Shown here: piece by piece, positions 8,793-17,275 of the stretch
Position numbering within the stretch: the first letter of the stretch is position 1
Layout of the letters: the number at the start of each line of letters is the position of its first letter
Source of the DNA: Desulfotignum sp.
GTDB lineage: Bacteria > Desulfobacterota > Desulfobacteria > Desulfobacterales > Desulfobacteraceae
Length of the DNA: 50,021 nt
Reading direction: 5' to 3'
Assembly: GCA_011389575.1 (NCBI GenBank)
Contig: JAABUB010000017.1
Location: 1-50,021, forward strand
The notes under the pieces: generated by a model
Seen by the model: only the letters and a program-made list of their open reading frames with translations
The model's database searches: none
Told to the model about the DNA's origin: nothing
Program-made: the position numbers and the translations under genes

Positions 8793-9494
8793 TTATCCCC
8801 GGGTGCCCACAAACAAGGTCACTATGCCAAAGGTCATTGGTTTGAAACGTACATGACCGAATCCAGCATCGGACATGAGGGTTGCAAATGCTGTGGGCGA
8901 GGAAAAATGTAAAACCGATGCCGGCAGGTAATGGTAGGCATGGGAGTCTTTTGAAAAAAGTGCACCGATAAGGGGCAGAATTTTTTTGAAATAAGCCAGG
9001 TAAATGGTTCTGAAAAACGGGGCCTCCGGGGTGGTCAGTTCGAGGACAGCCAGGTTTCCCCCATTTTTGAGGACAGTGTGAAACTCGGATAATGCCCGGT
9101 GCCGATTCATTATGTTTCTGATCCCAAAGGCAATAAATACCGTGTCAAAGGTATCGGGTTTAAACGGAAGAAAAAGAGCGTCGCCATTCACCAGGCATAT
9201 GGATTGTTTTTTTTTGTGAAACAGTTTTTTGCGGCCGGCTTTGAGCATGGCATAAGAAAAATCAACACCTGTTATGTGGGCCTGGCCTTTCAGGTGTCGA
9301 TTGACTTCCAGGGCCACATCACAGGTGCCGCAGGCCACATCCAGAATTCTGCTTTTTTCGGCAGGGGCGGCGCCCCGAACCATCTGGGCACGCCATACCA
9401 CATCCTGCCGAAGACTGAGCAGCCGGTTTAGAAAATCATATCTATGGGCAATTTTGTCAAACATTTCCTTGACAAAATCAAGTTCTTTGTTCAT
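8793..9494 (-). CDS. ubiE: Demethylmenaquinone methyltransferase (UbiE/MenG)
   Basis: A 233-residue SAM-dependent methyltransferase. The protein begins MNKELDFVKEMFDKIAHRYDFLNRLLS, the classic UbiE N-terminus, followed by motif I (DVACGTCDVALEV) and the NGDALFLPF and FGIRN motifs of this family. It methylates demethylmenaquinone to menaquinone at the membrane face. With mqnB in the same window it indicates that the cell makes menaquinone by the futalosine route. The reading frame stays open far upstream of 9494, but that extension has no similarity to the family and lies across from the dnaJ promoter region, so 9494 is taken as the start. One oddity is GTC instead of GTG in motif I. Confidence 0.9.
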   Translation of the reverse strand: MNKELDFVKEMFDKIAHRYDFLNRLLSLRQDVVWRAQMVRGAAPAEKSRILDVACGTCDVALEVNRHLKGQAHITGVDFSYAMLKAGRKKLFHKKKQSICLVNGDALFLPFKPDTFDTVFIAFGIRNIMNRHRALSEFHTVLKNGGNLAVLELTTPEAPFFRTIYLAYFKKILPLIGALFSKDSHAYHYLPASVLHFSSPTAFATLMSDAGFGHVRFKPMTFGIVTLFVGTRG

Positions 9495-9617
9495 CGTTGA
9501 CAACCTGAATTTCAGGATTAATGTATTTAATTTATCACAGGCAGGTTGGGAACGTACCATACCAGGGACACGATTACAAATAAAACCACATGGAAATAAC
9601 TGGAAATTAGGTAGGAT

Positions 9618-10718
9618 ATGATAGAAAAACGCGACTATTATGAAATCCTGGGAGTTGCCAGGGATGCAGACAAACAGATTTTGAAAAAAGCATATCGAAA
9701 ACTGGCCATTAGATATCATCCTGATAAAAATCCAGATGACAAAGATGCTGTGGAAAAATTCAAGGAAGCGTCTGAAGCCTATGAGGTTCTGAGCAATGAC
9801 AACAAGCGGCATATCTATGACCAGTTCGGTCACCAGGGTCTTGAAGGTGCCGGTCATTCAGGTCCCAGTGGATTTGAGGATATTTTTTCCAGCTTTGGTG
9901 ATATTTTTGAAGACTTTTTCGGATTCGGCGGTGCCAGGGGCGGCCGGGGTACCAGGGTGCAGCGGGGCTCGGACCTGCGGTATAATATGACCATTGATTT
10001 TATGGAAGCAGCATTCGGCACAGAAAAAACCGTTTCCATCCCCAGACTGACCCCTTGCGATGAATGCGAGGGGAGCGGTTGCCGTCCCGGTACCCAGGCA
10101 AAAACCTGTGCCCACTGCCACGGTTCCGGCCAGTTTATCCAGAACCAGGGATTTTTCAAGGTCAAGACCACCTGTCCCTATTGTAAGGGCCGGGGGGGTG
10201 TTATTGACGATCCCTGCCCCAAATGTGTGGGCGCAGGAAGGATGGAAGTCACCAGAAAGGTCCAGGTAAAAATCCCGGCCGGTGTGGATGTGGGTGCCAA
10301 ACTGCGGCTTACCGGAGAAGGAGAAGCCTCTCCTTATGCAAACGGGCCTGCCGGTGACCTGTATGTGGTCATTAATGTGAAACCCCACAAGTTTTTTCAG
10401 CGGGATGGGACGGACATCATCTGTGCCATTGATATTTCTTTTGCCCAGGCAGCCCTGGGGGATGAAATTACGGTTCCCACCCTGGTGGGTGAGGAAAAAA
10501 TTACCATTCCCAAAGGCACCCAGTTCGGAGACAGTTTCCGGCTGCGGGGGGAAGGCATTGCTTCTTTGCGCACCGGCCGGCGGGGAGATCAGGTTATAAA
10601 AGCGATCATTAAAACCCCCACCAAACTCACCGGCAAACAAAAAGACCTGTTAAAGCAGTTTGACAAGCTGGATGCCAACAAGATTTCCAATAAGTTGAAA
10701 AATCTGTTCAAAAAATAA
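9618..10718 (+). CDS. dnaJ: Chaperone protein DnaJ
   Basis: A complete type I DnaJ of 366 residues. It has a J domain with HPD at residues 34-36, a Gly/Phe-rich linker (about 75-115), and four zinc-binding CxxCxGxG-type repeats ([32 protein letters not shown]). The last repeat departs slightly from consensus. Two C-terminal beta-sandwich substrate domains follow. It stimulates DnaK ATPase and delivers unfolded clients. No dnaK or grpE is in the window. The start is set by the family N-terminus; a weak GGTAGGAT ribosome site precedes it. queD begins 19 bases after the stop. Confidence 0.95.
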   Translation: MIEKRDYYEILGVARDADKQILKKAYRKLAIRYHPDKNPDDKDAVEKFKEASEAYEVLSNDNKRHIYDQFGHQGLEGAGHSGPSGFEDIFSSFGDIFEDFFGFGGARGGRGTRVQRGSDLRYNMTIDFMEAAFGTEKTVSIPRLTPCDECEGSGCRPGTQAKTCAHCHGSGQFIQNQGFFKVKTTCPYCKGRGGVIDDPCPKCVGAGRMEVTRKVQVKIPAGVDVGAKLRLTGEGEASPYANGPAGDLYVVINVKPHKFFQRDGTDIICAIDISFAQAALGDEITVPTLVGEEKITIPKGTQFGDSFRLRGEGIASLRTGRRGDQVIKAIIKTPTKLTGKQKDLLKQFDKLDANKISNKLKNLFKK

Positions 10719-10737
10719 ATAGCAGCAGGCGGATACC

Positions 10738-11121
10738 ATGTTTGAACTCAAAATAAAAACCCGGTTTGCCGGTGCCCACCAATTGACCATGGTGGGACAA
10801 AAATGTGAGAACCTCCATGGCCATAACTGGCATGTGGAGGTCTGCGTTAAAGGAGTGCAGCTGAATTCCGCAGGTGTGCTGGCTGATTTCGGAGATATCA
10901 AAAAAGCGGTGCGCAAGGTGGTGGACGGGAATCTGGATCATAAGTTTCTCAATGAACTGGCCGCGTTCAAAGACAAACAACCCACTTCGGAACGTATTGC
11001 CGTTTATATTGCCCAGCAGGTCCAGGCAATTCTAAAGGTTACTTTGGATGAAAGCCTTGAGGTATCCCGCGTCATGGCATGGGAATCCGATGATGCCTGT
11101 GCCATCTACTATCCTGAGTAA
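10738..11121 (+). CDS. queD: 6-carboxytetrahydropterin synthase (QueD)
   Basis: A 127-residue member of the PTPS/QueD family. It has the zinc-binding His residues in FAGAHQL and LHGHNW and a catalytic Cys four residues before the HGH (CENLHGH). An acidic C-terminal ESDDACAIYY forms the pterin-binding Glu region. QueD converts dihydroneopterin triphosphate to 6-carboxy-tetrahydropterin in queuosine/7-deazaguanine synthesis. A GGCGGA ribosome site lies just upstream. The other queuosine genes are not nearby, and eukaryote-like PTPS activity cannot be fully excluded. Confidence 0.88.
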   Translation: MFELKIKTRFAGAHQLTMVGQKCENLHGHNWHVEVCVKGVQLNSAGVLADFGDIKKAVRKVVDGNLDHKFLNELAAFKDKQPTSERIAVYIAQQVQAILKVTLDESLEVSRVMAWESDDACAIYYPE

Positions 11122-11129
11122 TTTGCTGT

Positions 11130-12506
11130 TTATTGACGGGCAATGATGCGTTTTGCCGGGATAAGGCCTGTGGCTGCGGCTGACACGATATTGCCTGCCA
11201 CCCCTGGTCCGTCTCCGGCCATATACAGGCCCCGGATGCCGGTTTCCAGATGGTTGTCCGTTTCCACCTGGGTGGCAAAAAATTTGATCTCCGGGGCATA
11301 AAGCAGGGTTTCATCATTGGATACGCCGGGTACCACAAGATTGAGGGATTCCAGACCCTCAATGATATTGGACAGAATTCTTTCCGGCAGTGCCATGGCA
11401 ATATCCCCGCATACCACATTGGTCATGGTGGGTTCGATATAGCCCTTATGGATTCTGTGCCAGGTGGACCTGCGACCCCGTTTCAGATCCCCGAACCGCT
11501 GGAGGATGGGTTTTCCCCCGCCGATGATGGTGGCCAGTCTGCCTATTGACTCTCCATAGGCCTGGTTGTCGGTCACCGGTTCCGTGAGTATCACCTTGGA
11601 TAAAAATGCAAAATTGGTGTTCTCTGATTTTTTGTCGGAATATGCATGGCCGTTGACACAGACAAAATCCTTGTAGTTTTCAAGGGAAATGAACCCGCCC
11701 TGGTTGGTGCAGAAGGTCCGGGTCTGGTCATCATAGGTGGTGGTCTGGATAAAAAATGTGGGATCATAAATGATGTTGCATAAATCATCCATGATATCGT
11801 TGTGCACTTCCACCCTCACCCCTACTTCAATTCCCCGCTGGCTTAAATTGATGCCGTGTTTTGCGGCCACCGATGCCACCCAGTTGGCACCGATGCGGCC
11901 CGGGGCCAGGATCACGTTGGGGGCTTCATAGGTGGCTTTGTCGGTTACCACGCCCGTGACCCGGCCGCCCTTTTCCAGAATATCCACAGCGGTTTCATTG
12001 AGCCTGACCGCCAGGCCTTTGGAGTGGATATACTCTGCCATGCCCGCAATATAGCCGGGCAGATTGTCCGATCCCAGGTGTTTCTGCCGGATGAGCATCA
12101 GATCGATGCCGAATCGTTTGGCTTCTTTTCTGATCTGTCTGGCCGCATCCATGTCAGTGGGATACACCGGACCATCCATGTGAAACCGGGTGAAAATCGC
12201 CTCGGTTTCATCAATAAGGGTCTGGGCCTCTGTCAGAGGCATGAATTGTGTCAGATCTGTTTTGCCCAGCCGGGGAATGAAGTTGAGTTTCCCATCGGAA
12301 TACAGGCCTGCGCCGCCGATGCCCGATAAAATATTACACGGAATGCACTGGGCGCATTTTTGCAGTTTGTGGTTGGGGCATTTGCGCTTCAACGAATCCT
12401 TGCCTTTTTCGATCAACAATACCTTGAGCCCGGAGTGTTCCATCAAATAGCAGGCTGCAAAAAGTCCGGCAGGTCCGGCGCCCACGATTATAACATCATA
12501 TGTCAT
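11130..12506 (-). CDS. FAD-dependent dehydrogenase (COG2509-type)
   Basis: A 458-residue flavoprotein starting MTYDVIIVGAGPAGLFAACYL, a Rossmann FAD motif at residues 4-17. A Cys-rich stretch follows (KCPNHKLQKCAQCIPC, about residues 40-56) with SGIGGAGLYSDGK. Near the C-terminus GLYMAGDGPGVAGNIVSAAATG is the second FAD contact. This matches the uncharacterised 'NAD(FAD)-utilizing dehydrogenase' group; the substrate is unknown. The ATG at 12506 starts directly at the FAD motif; a TTG 27 bases upstream is possible but unlikely. It overlaps the end of the CNNM gene by 11 bases on the same strand, so the two are probably co-translated. Confidence 0.82.
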   Translation of the reverse strand: MTYDVIIVGAGPAGLFAACYLMEHSGLKVLLIEKGKDSLKRKCPNHKLQKCAQCIPCNILSGIGGAGLYSDGKLNFIPRLGKTDLTQFMPLTEAQTLIDETEAIFTRFHMDGPVYPTDMDAARQIRKEAKRFGIDLMLIRQKHLGSDNLPGYIAGMAEYIHSKGLAVRLNETAVDILEKGGRVTGVVTDKATYEAPNVILAPGRIGANWVASVAAKHGINLSQRGIEVGVRVEVHNDIMDDLCNIIYDPTFFIQTTTYDDQTRTFCTNQGGFISLENYKDFVCVNGHAYSDKKSENTNFAFLSKVILTEPVTDNQAYGESIGRLATIIGGGKPILQRFGDLKRGRRSTWHRIHKGYIEPTMTNVVCGDIAMALPERILSNIIEGLESLNLVVPGVSNDETLLYAPEIKFFATQVETDNHLETGIRGLYMAGDGPGVAGNIVSAAATGLIPAKRIIARQ

Positions 12507-13596
12507 TGTTTTTTTCCACGTCTTTTTGTTCAAGGCCCATGGCTTTTGCCCGGGCCATCCATTGTTTCCGGGCCAGGCTCCGCATATCTACAACATTGTC
12601 TGTTTCATCCACGATTTCCATTCCCATGAGGGTCTCTATCAGGTCTTCCAGTGATACCAGGCCGTCTATTCCCCCGTGTTCATTGACAATAACGGCAATA
12701 TGCTGGCGCTCTTTGAGAAAGCGTTCAAAAAGCACGGTTAATGAAATTGTGCCGGGAACCGCGAGGATGTTTCGTTTCAATACCTTGAGTTTCTCATTGC
12801 CCCGTTTCTGGGCGGCAAAAATCAGCACATCATCCTTTAGAACAAACCCGGTGGTGTCGTCAATATGGGATTTATACAGGGGAATGCGGGAAAAGGGGGT
12901 CTGGGTGATGTATTTGAGTGAATCCTGGATTGTCATGTCTTCGGCAAGTGCCGAGATGACCGTACGGGGTGTCATGATATCGGTTACTTTCAAAGATTCA
13001 AAATGCAGAAGGTTCTGGATGATTCTGGATTCCTTGATATGGATCTGGCCCGTGGTTTCCCCCACCGATGCCATGGCAATGAATTCATCTCTGGAGAAAA
13101 TATGCATATCCTTTCCCCGGGAGATGGATTTTGTCAGTTTTTCAGACAGCCATACAACAGGGTACAAGGCAACAGTCAATGTGTTTATAAAAACTGCAGT
13201 TGGTCCCACAAGCTTTGGCCAGTATACAGCCCCGATGGTTTTGGGAAGGATTTCAGAAAGAAAAAGGATCATCAGGGTCATGACAGCGGAAAATACACCG
13301 AACCAGGCGCTTCCGAAAACAAGCGTCGCCTTGGCCCCGGCACCGATGGCCCCCACGGTATGGGCAATGGTATTCAAGGTTAATATGGCTGCAAGGGACT
13401 GGTCCACGTTGTCCTGCTTCAACCGCTTTAACAGCACGGCCAGACTGGGGCGTTTTTCTTTCAGGCTTTCAATGTAGGAGGGGGTGATACTCAAAAGCAC
13501 CGCTTCCGCCACTGAGCACAGAAATGAAAAAACCAGGGCCAGTCCCACAAACAGAACCAATCCTGCAATATCTGCATCTGAATATAAGGTTTTCAT
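12496..13596 (-). CDS. CNNM/CorC-type transporter (DUF21 plus CBS pair)
   Basis: A 366-residue protein with an N-terminal DUF21 membrane domain of about four helices (residues 10-150, including SEILPKTIGAVYW). Two CBS domains follow (starting near VTDIMTPRTVISALAED and ending at NEHGGIDGLVSLEDLIETLMG). It lacks the C-terminal CorC/HlyC transporter-associated domain often found in this family. CNNM proteins are linked to Mg2+ or Co2+ efflux; the ion here is not determined. The start at 13596 places the first helix close to the N-terminus. The frame stays open upstream, but that sequence is low-quality and unlike the family. Confidence 0.82.
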   Translation of the reverse strand: MKTLYSDADIAGLVLFVGLALVFSFLCSVAEAVLLSITPSYIESLKEKRPSLAVLLKRLKQDNVDQSLAAILTLNTIAHTVGAIGAGAKATLVFGSAWFGVFSAVMTLMILFLSEILPKTIGAVYWPKLVGPTAVFINTLTVALYPVVWLSEKLTKSISRGKDMHIFSRDEFIAMASVGETTGQIHIKESRIIQNLLHFESLKVTDIMTPRTVISALAEDMTIQDSLKYITQTPFSRIPLYKSHIDDTTGFVLKDDVLIFAAQKRGNEKLKVLKRNILAVPGTISLTVLFERFLKERQHIAVIVNEHGGIDGLVSLEDLIETLMGMEIVDETDNVVDMRSLARKQWMARAKAMGLEQKDVEKNNDI

Positions 13597-13817
13597 TTGT
13601 GTTGATACCTGTTTATCTGGGTCAATACTTTTGTCACTGCGCCTGTCACCATACCATCTGCTGTCTCCTGTGCAAGGAAAAAAAACAAAACACCTGGTAA
13701 AAATTTTTTGCTTTTTCAACCTTTCATTGTGGTTAAATGTATTTATAATATTTTTAAGGCACATTGAACATAGCTGAACAAGTTGATACTTTGATCAAAT
13801 GTAAAAAGGAGGCAATA

Positions 13818-14066
13818 ATGGAAATAAAAATGGACAGACATAAGCATCATCATGAACATGAACACTCCCATGAACACGAGCATGCGCATACCCATGAGGG
13901 CAAAACCCACACCCACGCCCATGGGCACACCCATTCCCACGAACACGGGCACCACCACAGCCATCCGGCTGATGATGCCGCCCATGACCATGATCAAGCC
14001 CATGGCAGTCATGACCATGATCATAGCGGACATGAAACAGATTCCCATTCCCACTCCCATGATTGA
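13818..14066 (+). CDS. Histidine-rich, probable metal-binding small protein
   Basis: An 82-residue protein in which 32 residues are histidine (39%), mostly as HEH, HSH, HTH and HDH alternations, with Asp/Glu filling much of the rest. There is no signal peptide or membrane segment. A strong ribosome site (AAAGGAGG at 13805-13812) supports the ATG at 13818. Such polymers bind Ni2+, Zn2+ or Co2+, as in Hpn or the His-rich tails of HypB and CDF/ZIP transporters, so a cytoplasmic metal store or buffer is inferred. No nickel enzyme is adjacent, although a CooT-like protein is 3 kb downstream. The His codons alternate CAT and CAC, so this is not a simple triplet expansion. Confidence 0.7.
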   Translation: MEIKMDRHKHHHEHEHSHEHEHAHTHEGKTHTHAHGHTHSHEHGHHHSHPADDAAHDHDQAHGSHDHDHSGHETDSHSHSHD

Positions 14067-14084
14067 TCAGGGCTGGCAGAATCT

Positions 14085-14261
14085 ATGAAAGTAGCAATGG
14101 TAATCAACCAGAATGCCCCAAAGGTAATTTGGAATGCTTTTCGGCTGGCGAATATAATGCTTGAAGAAATGGAAGATGTCAGTATTTTTCTTAACGGACC
14201 CTGCGTAGAATACGAAAAATCTCATTCGGATCAGTTTCCATCCGATTTTCATTGTGGATAA
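14085..14261 (+). pseudogene. Truncated DsrE-family (sulfur-relay-like) remnant
   Basis: A 58-codon open frame begins MKVAMVINQNAPKVIWNAFR, followed by EEMEDVSIFLNGPCVEYE. This is the N-terminal half of a DsrE/DsrF-like protein (usually around 110 residues). The part that should follow, carrying the conserved cysteine region (ACGTCL-like), is absent: the frame stops at 14261 after HCG. The following 150 bases do not restore it in any frame I could read. I therefore call it a decayed gene, though a short functional peptide cannot be ruled out. It lies 18 bases after the His-rich gene without its own clear ribosome site. Confidence 0.6.
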
Positions 14262-14443
14262 CGCAAACGTAGCTTACACAGCAGCAAAATCGAAATCACT
14301 GGACATCGTGCTTGATTTGCTTTCAGAGGAAGAAGGACAGCGGTGTTTCTGTATCAAAAACCCAAACCAAGGTTCATTGATACATATGTGCGCAAATTTT
14401 TTATCTTGACAAACAACTATTTCAACGGAATTTCTGTATTTTT
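14262..14443. other. Gap before the MFS gene, possible second remnant
   Basis: From the DsrE remnant to the MFS start there is no convincing gene. One frame is open from about 14209 to a TGA at 14407-14409 (possible GTG start at 14254, about 51 residues, including KSLDIVLDLLSEEEG), but it resembles nothing I recognise. A TTGACA is present at 14406-14411 without a well-placed -10. The stretch is more AT-rich than the flanking genes. Confidence 0.4.
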
Positions 14444-15649
14444 ATGATAAAATTGCCGCCATTCATCTCAAGCAATCCCAGGCTCGCATTTTATGCGTTT
14501 CTGGCTGTGGCTGCATCCGGATTTGGCCAGACCTTTTTCATATCGGTCATGGGCGGAGAACTCAGGCAGGCTTTCGGACTGTCCCACACCGCATACGGCA
14601 GCCTTTACAGCGGAGCTACCCTGGTCAGTGCCTTTCTGCTTTTCAGATTCGGGGCACTGGCAGACACATGGACCCTGCCCAAAGTGACCAGTCTTGCCGT
14701 TGCAATTCTGGCTGGCGGATGCCTGGCAATCGGCCTTGCCTTCAGCAGCCTGCTGTTGTTTCTGGGTTTTATACTCATCCGGTTTGGCGGCCAGGGATTC
14801 ATATCCCATGTGGGTATCACCACTGCAGCCCGCTATTTTTCAAGCCAACGGGGCAGGGCCGTGGCAATGGCTGAACTGGGTTTTCCTTTATCTGAAGCGA
14901 TTCTGCCTGCAGGTGCTGTGTTCATGATAACACATATGGGATGGCGCTGGTCATGGCTGGCTGGGGGTCTTTTCCTTGTGGCGGTTGTGTGGCCCCTGCT
15001 CTTGTTTCTGGCAAAAAAAACCCCGGCTTTCAACCTGGACAGAAACGCACCCGTCAATAAAAATAAAAAAACCGATGTAACCCGCAGACAGGTCCTCCGG
15101 GATCCGGGTTTTTATTTGGTTCTGCCTGCCACATTGGCAATACCGTTTACGGTTACCGCCGTCTTTTTTCACCAGGTTGCCATTGCCCACGCCCAGGGAT
15201 GGTCTGTCCAACTTCTGGGCAGAGCCTTTTCCGGGTATGCTTTGGGCCATCTCCTGACCCTGTTTGTGGCCGGTACAGTGGTTGACCGGATCAGCGCCGG
15301 GCGGACCCTGCCCCTGGCGCTGCTTCCTCTGGCTGCAAGCCTTGTTTTGCTTGCACTGGTCCAGGCTGATTGGGCAGCATATGTCTACCTGGTGCTGATC
15401 GGTATGGCATCAGGACTTTCCGCTACTGCCGGCGGCGCTGTATGGGCAGAACGATACGGCCTTATGCATTTGGGGTCTATCCGGGCCATGACCCAGGCAA
15501 TAATGGTGTTGTCCACTGCGATTGCCCCGGTACTGCTCGGTTCTCTTCTGGATTTTGGCATGGGAGTGACCGCTCTGTCCATTTCCATGGCAGCAGCGGT
15601 CCTGGTGGTTTCTTTTCTAAGCTGTATTCCTGTTCTGACCCAGGCGTAA
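14444..15649 (+). CDS. Major facilitator superfamily transporter
   Basis: A 401-residue, 12-helix MFS protein. The loop 2-3 region follows AYGSLYSGATLVSAFLL with RFGALADTW, a weak version of the MFS signature. A basic central loop (NKNKKTDVTRRQVLRDPG) separates the two six-helix halves. The start of the second half and the GVTALSISMAAA final helix are intact. The substrate cannot be predicted. There is no good ribosome site at 14444. It is followed 11 bases later by a possible small ORF and then tmk, so it may head a transcript through cooT. Confidence 0.82.
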   Translation: MIKLPPFISSNPRLAFYAFLAVAASGFGQTFFISVMGGELRQAFGLSHTAYGSLYSGATLVSAFLLFRFGALADTWTLPKVTSLAVAILAGGCLAIGLAFSSLLLFLGFILIRFGGQGFISHVGITTAARYFSSQRGRAVAMAELGFPLSEAILPAGAVFMITHMGWRWSWLAGGLFLVAVVWPLLLFLAKKTPAFNLDRNAPVNKNKKTDVTRRQVLRDPGFYLVLPATLAIPFTVTAVFFHQVAIAHAQGWSVQLLGRAFSGYALGHLLTLFVAGTVVDRISAGRTLPLALLPLAASLVLLALVQADWAAYVYLVLIGMASGLSATAGGAVWAERYGLMHLGSIRAMTQAIMVLSTAIAPVLLGSLLDFGMGVTALSISMAAAVLVVSFLSCIPVLTQA

Positions 15650-15660
15650 TATCAGGAGAG

Positions 15661-15813
15661 ATGGCTGTGTTTTTTGCCGGATTTCAAAGAAAACAGAGGA
15701 GATCAGCCAGCAGAAGAATGCCTCTGCCCGGTTTGGATGAGAATTCAGTCTTGCCACAGTGTCTGGATGCTGATATAAATCCCGCTATTGTGACAAAAAC
15801 TTTTAAAATATGA
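15661..15813 (+). CDS. Possible 50-residue small protein, unrecognised
   Basis: ATG at 15661 is preceded by a reasonable ribosome site (CAGGAGAG) and opens 50 codons, ending 10 bases before tmk. The product is basic in its first third (FQRKQRRSASRRMPLPG) and has no recognisable domain or membrane helix. It fills most of the gap between the MFS gene and tmk. I cannot tell a real small gene from chance; the ribosome site and position are the only support. Confidence 0.3.
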   Translation: MAVFFAGFQRKQRRSASRRMPLPGLDENSVLPQCLDADINPAIVTKTFKI

Positions 15814-15823
15814 AATAGCACAC

Positions 15824-16471
15824 ATGGCAACAGGCAGATTTCTGGTATTCGAGGGGCTGGACGGGTCTGGTAAAACCACCCAGATGACCCGGATACAAAA
15901 CCGACTCACCAGCATTGGCATCGACGTCATTACAACATGTGAACCTACGGACGGTCCTGTGGGAGCTTTGATCCGTGACATGCTGGAAGGGCGGATCTTT
16001 AGTGATCCGCGAACCATTGCGGCCCTGTTTGCCGCGGATAGAACCGACCATCTGGTGAAACCGGAAACCGGGGTGCAGGACCTGGTGAAAAAAGGCCGGG
16101 TGGTGCTGTGCGACCGGTACTATTTTTCCTCCTATGCCTACCATGCCCGGGATATGGACCTGGAATGGATCATTACCCTGAACAGTTTGAATACGCAGAT
16201 TATCAGACCGGATCTGACCCTTTTCATCGATGTGGCGCCTGAAACCTGTCTGGCCCGGATCCGCGCCGGCCGGCATCGTCTGGACATGTATGAAAAAATT
16301 GACATCCTCAAGCAGGTGCGCCATAATTATTTTACTGCCTTTGACCGTTTAAAGGACACAGAAAAGGTGGTGACAGTGGATGGAAATGCTTCAGAGGATG
16401 CAGTTGAACAAAGCATCTGGCAGCACCTGCAGCCTTTTGTGAAATTCCGGATAGAATCAGACATGAGATAA
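15824..16471 (+). CDS. tmk: Thymidylate kinase
   Basis: A 215-residue P-loop kinase. Walker A is GLDGSGKT at residues 11-18 within FEGLDGSGKTTQ, the DR motif is DRYYFSSYAYH in the middle, and FIDVAPETCLARI is the core strand before the lid. It phosphorylates dTMP to dTDP. The length is normal. The TAA stop shares its last A with the ATG of the DUF3842 gene, so translation is probably coupled. The lid is short with only scattered arginines (RIRAGRHR). Confidence 0.92.
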   Translation: MATGRFLVFEGLDGSGKTTQMTRIQNRLTSIGIDVITTCEPTDGPVGALIRDMLEGRIFSDPRTIAALFAADRTDHLVKPETGVQDLVKKGRVVLCDRYYFSSYAYHARDMDLEWIITLNSLNTQIIRPDLTLFIDVAPETCLARIRAGRHRLDMYEKIDILKQVRHNYFTAFDRLKDTEKVVTVDGNASEDAVEQSIWQHLQPFVKFRIESDMR

Positions 16472-16905
16472 TGGGCGAAATGGATACAAAACAAACAAAA
16501 AAAGTCTGTGTGGTGGACGGGCAGGGCGGCGGCATCGGTGCGGTTATCATTAAAAAACTCAAGGACCGGTTTGGTGAACAGATCGAGATTATTGCTCTGG
16601 GTACCAATGCCATTGCAACGGCCCAGATGCTCAAATCCCGGGCAAACAAGGGGGCATCCGGTACCAATGCCATTATTCAGACCGTGAAAAAGGCGGATGT
16701 GATCATCGGGCCCGTGGGCATTATCATGCCCCATGCCATGATGGGAGAAGTGACCTGCGAGATTGCTGCAGCCATCAGCCTGTCAGATGCCAGAAAAGTG
16801 CTTTTGCCCCTGAGCCTGGAAAATATCGATATTGTGGGTGTGGCAGGGCTGCCCCTGCCCATGCTGGTGGATGAGCTTATGGCATCCCATCTGTCTTTTA
16901 TATGA
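16471..16905 (+). CDS. DUF3842 family protein
   Basis: A 144-residue protein with the DUF3842 hallmarks: VCVVDGQGGGIGAVIIKKL near the N-terminus (a nucleotide-binding-like Gly loop), EIIALGTNAIATAQMLK, and a repeated GTNAI before VKKADVIIGPVGIIMPHAMMGE. No biochemical function is known to me. A second ATG at 16480 (MDTKQ) is an alternative start. It sits between tmk and a CooT-like gene. A functional partnership with CooT is suggested only by this spacing of 22 bases. Confidence 0.85.
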   Translation: MGEMDTKQTKKVCVVDGQGGGIGAVIIKKLKDRFGEQIEIIALGTNAIATAQMLKSRANKGASGTNAIIQTVKKADVIIGPVGIIMPHAMMGEVTCEIAAAISLSDARKVLLPLSLENIDIVGVAGLPLPMLVDELMASHLSFI

Positions 16906-16927
16906 TGTAATGCAAGGAGATTCAGAC

Positions 16928-17116
16928 ATGTGTGAAGCAAACGCATATTTCAAGGAAAATGGTACCCAGACCCTGATCATGGAAGCGGTTGACAAGGTGG
17001 AGCCCGATGAAGACGGCATCCGCCTGGTTTCCATTTTCGGGGAACAGAAATTTGTCAAAGGCCATATCCACTCATTGTCCCTGGTGGATCATAAGGTGTT
17101 TATTTCCCCTGCCTGA
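16928..17116 (+). CDS. CooT-family small protein
   Basis: A 62-residue protein beginning MCEANAYFKENG with a C-terminal FGEQKFVKGHIHSLSLVDHKVFI. This matches the CooT family, whose characterised member from the CO dehydrogenase system binds nickel through an N-terminal Cys as a dimer. The N-terminal Met-Cys is present here. The gene has a strong AAGGAG ribosome site 10 bases upstream. No CO dehydrogenase genes are in the window, so the metal role here is inferred. Confidence 0.82.
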   Translation: MCEANAYFKENGTQTLIMEAVDKVEPDEDGIRLVSIFGEQKFVKGHIHSLSLVDHKVFISPA

Positions 17117-17193
17117 GTGTAATTTTGCAGGCAAAACAGAAGAATCAAATATTTTTTTAGAATGTCTGTATTAATGAATTGCCTTGAAAAAAA

Positions 17194-17237
17194 GTACCGG
17201 AGGCTGGTCTGCAACCAGCCTCCGGTACCTGTCTTTT
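17194..17237. terminator. Strong bidirectional rho-independent terminator
   Basis: A perfect 15-bp GC-rich stem (17194-17208 with 17214-17228) with a 5-base loop. A T-rich run follows on the + strand (ctgtcttttta), and an A tract precedes it (aaaaaaa at about 17187-17193) that is a T tract on the - strand. It lies between convergent cooT and nfnB and should stop both transcripts. Confidence 0.93.
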
Positions 17238-17275
17238 TATATCTGATTTATATCTGAATGTTTATGACTGAATAG

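Noticed and set aside
9495-9857. N-terminal extension of ubiE on the - strand
   Set aside because: The extension is outside the family's N-terminus, is low-complexity hydrophobic, and runs antisense to the start of dnaJ.
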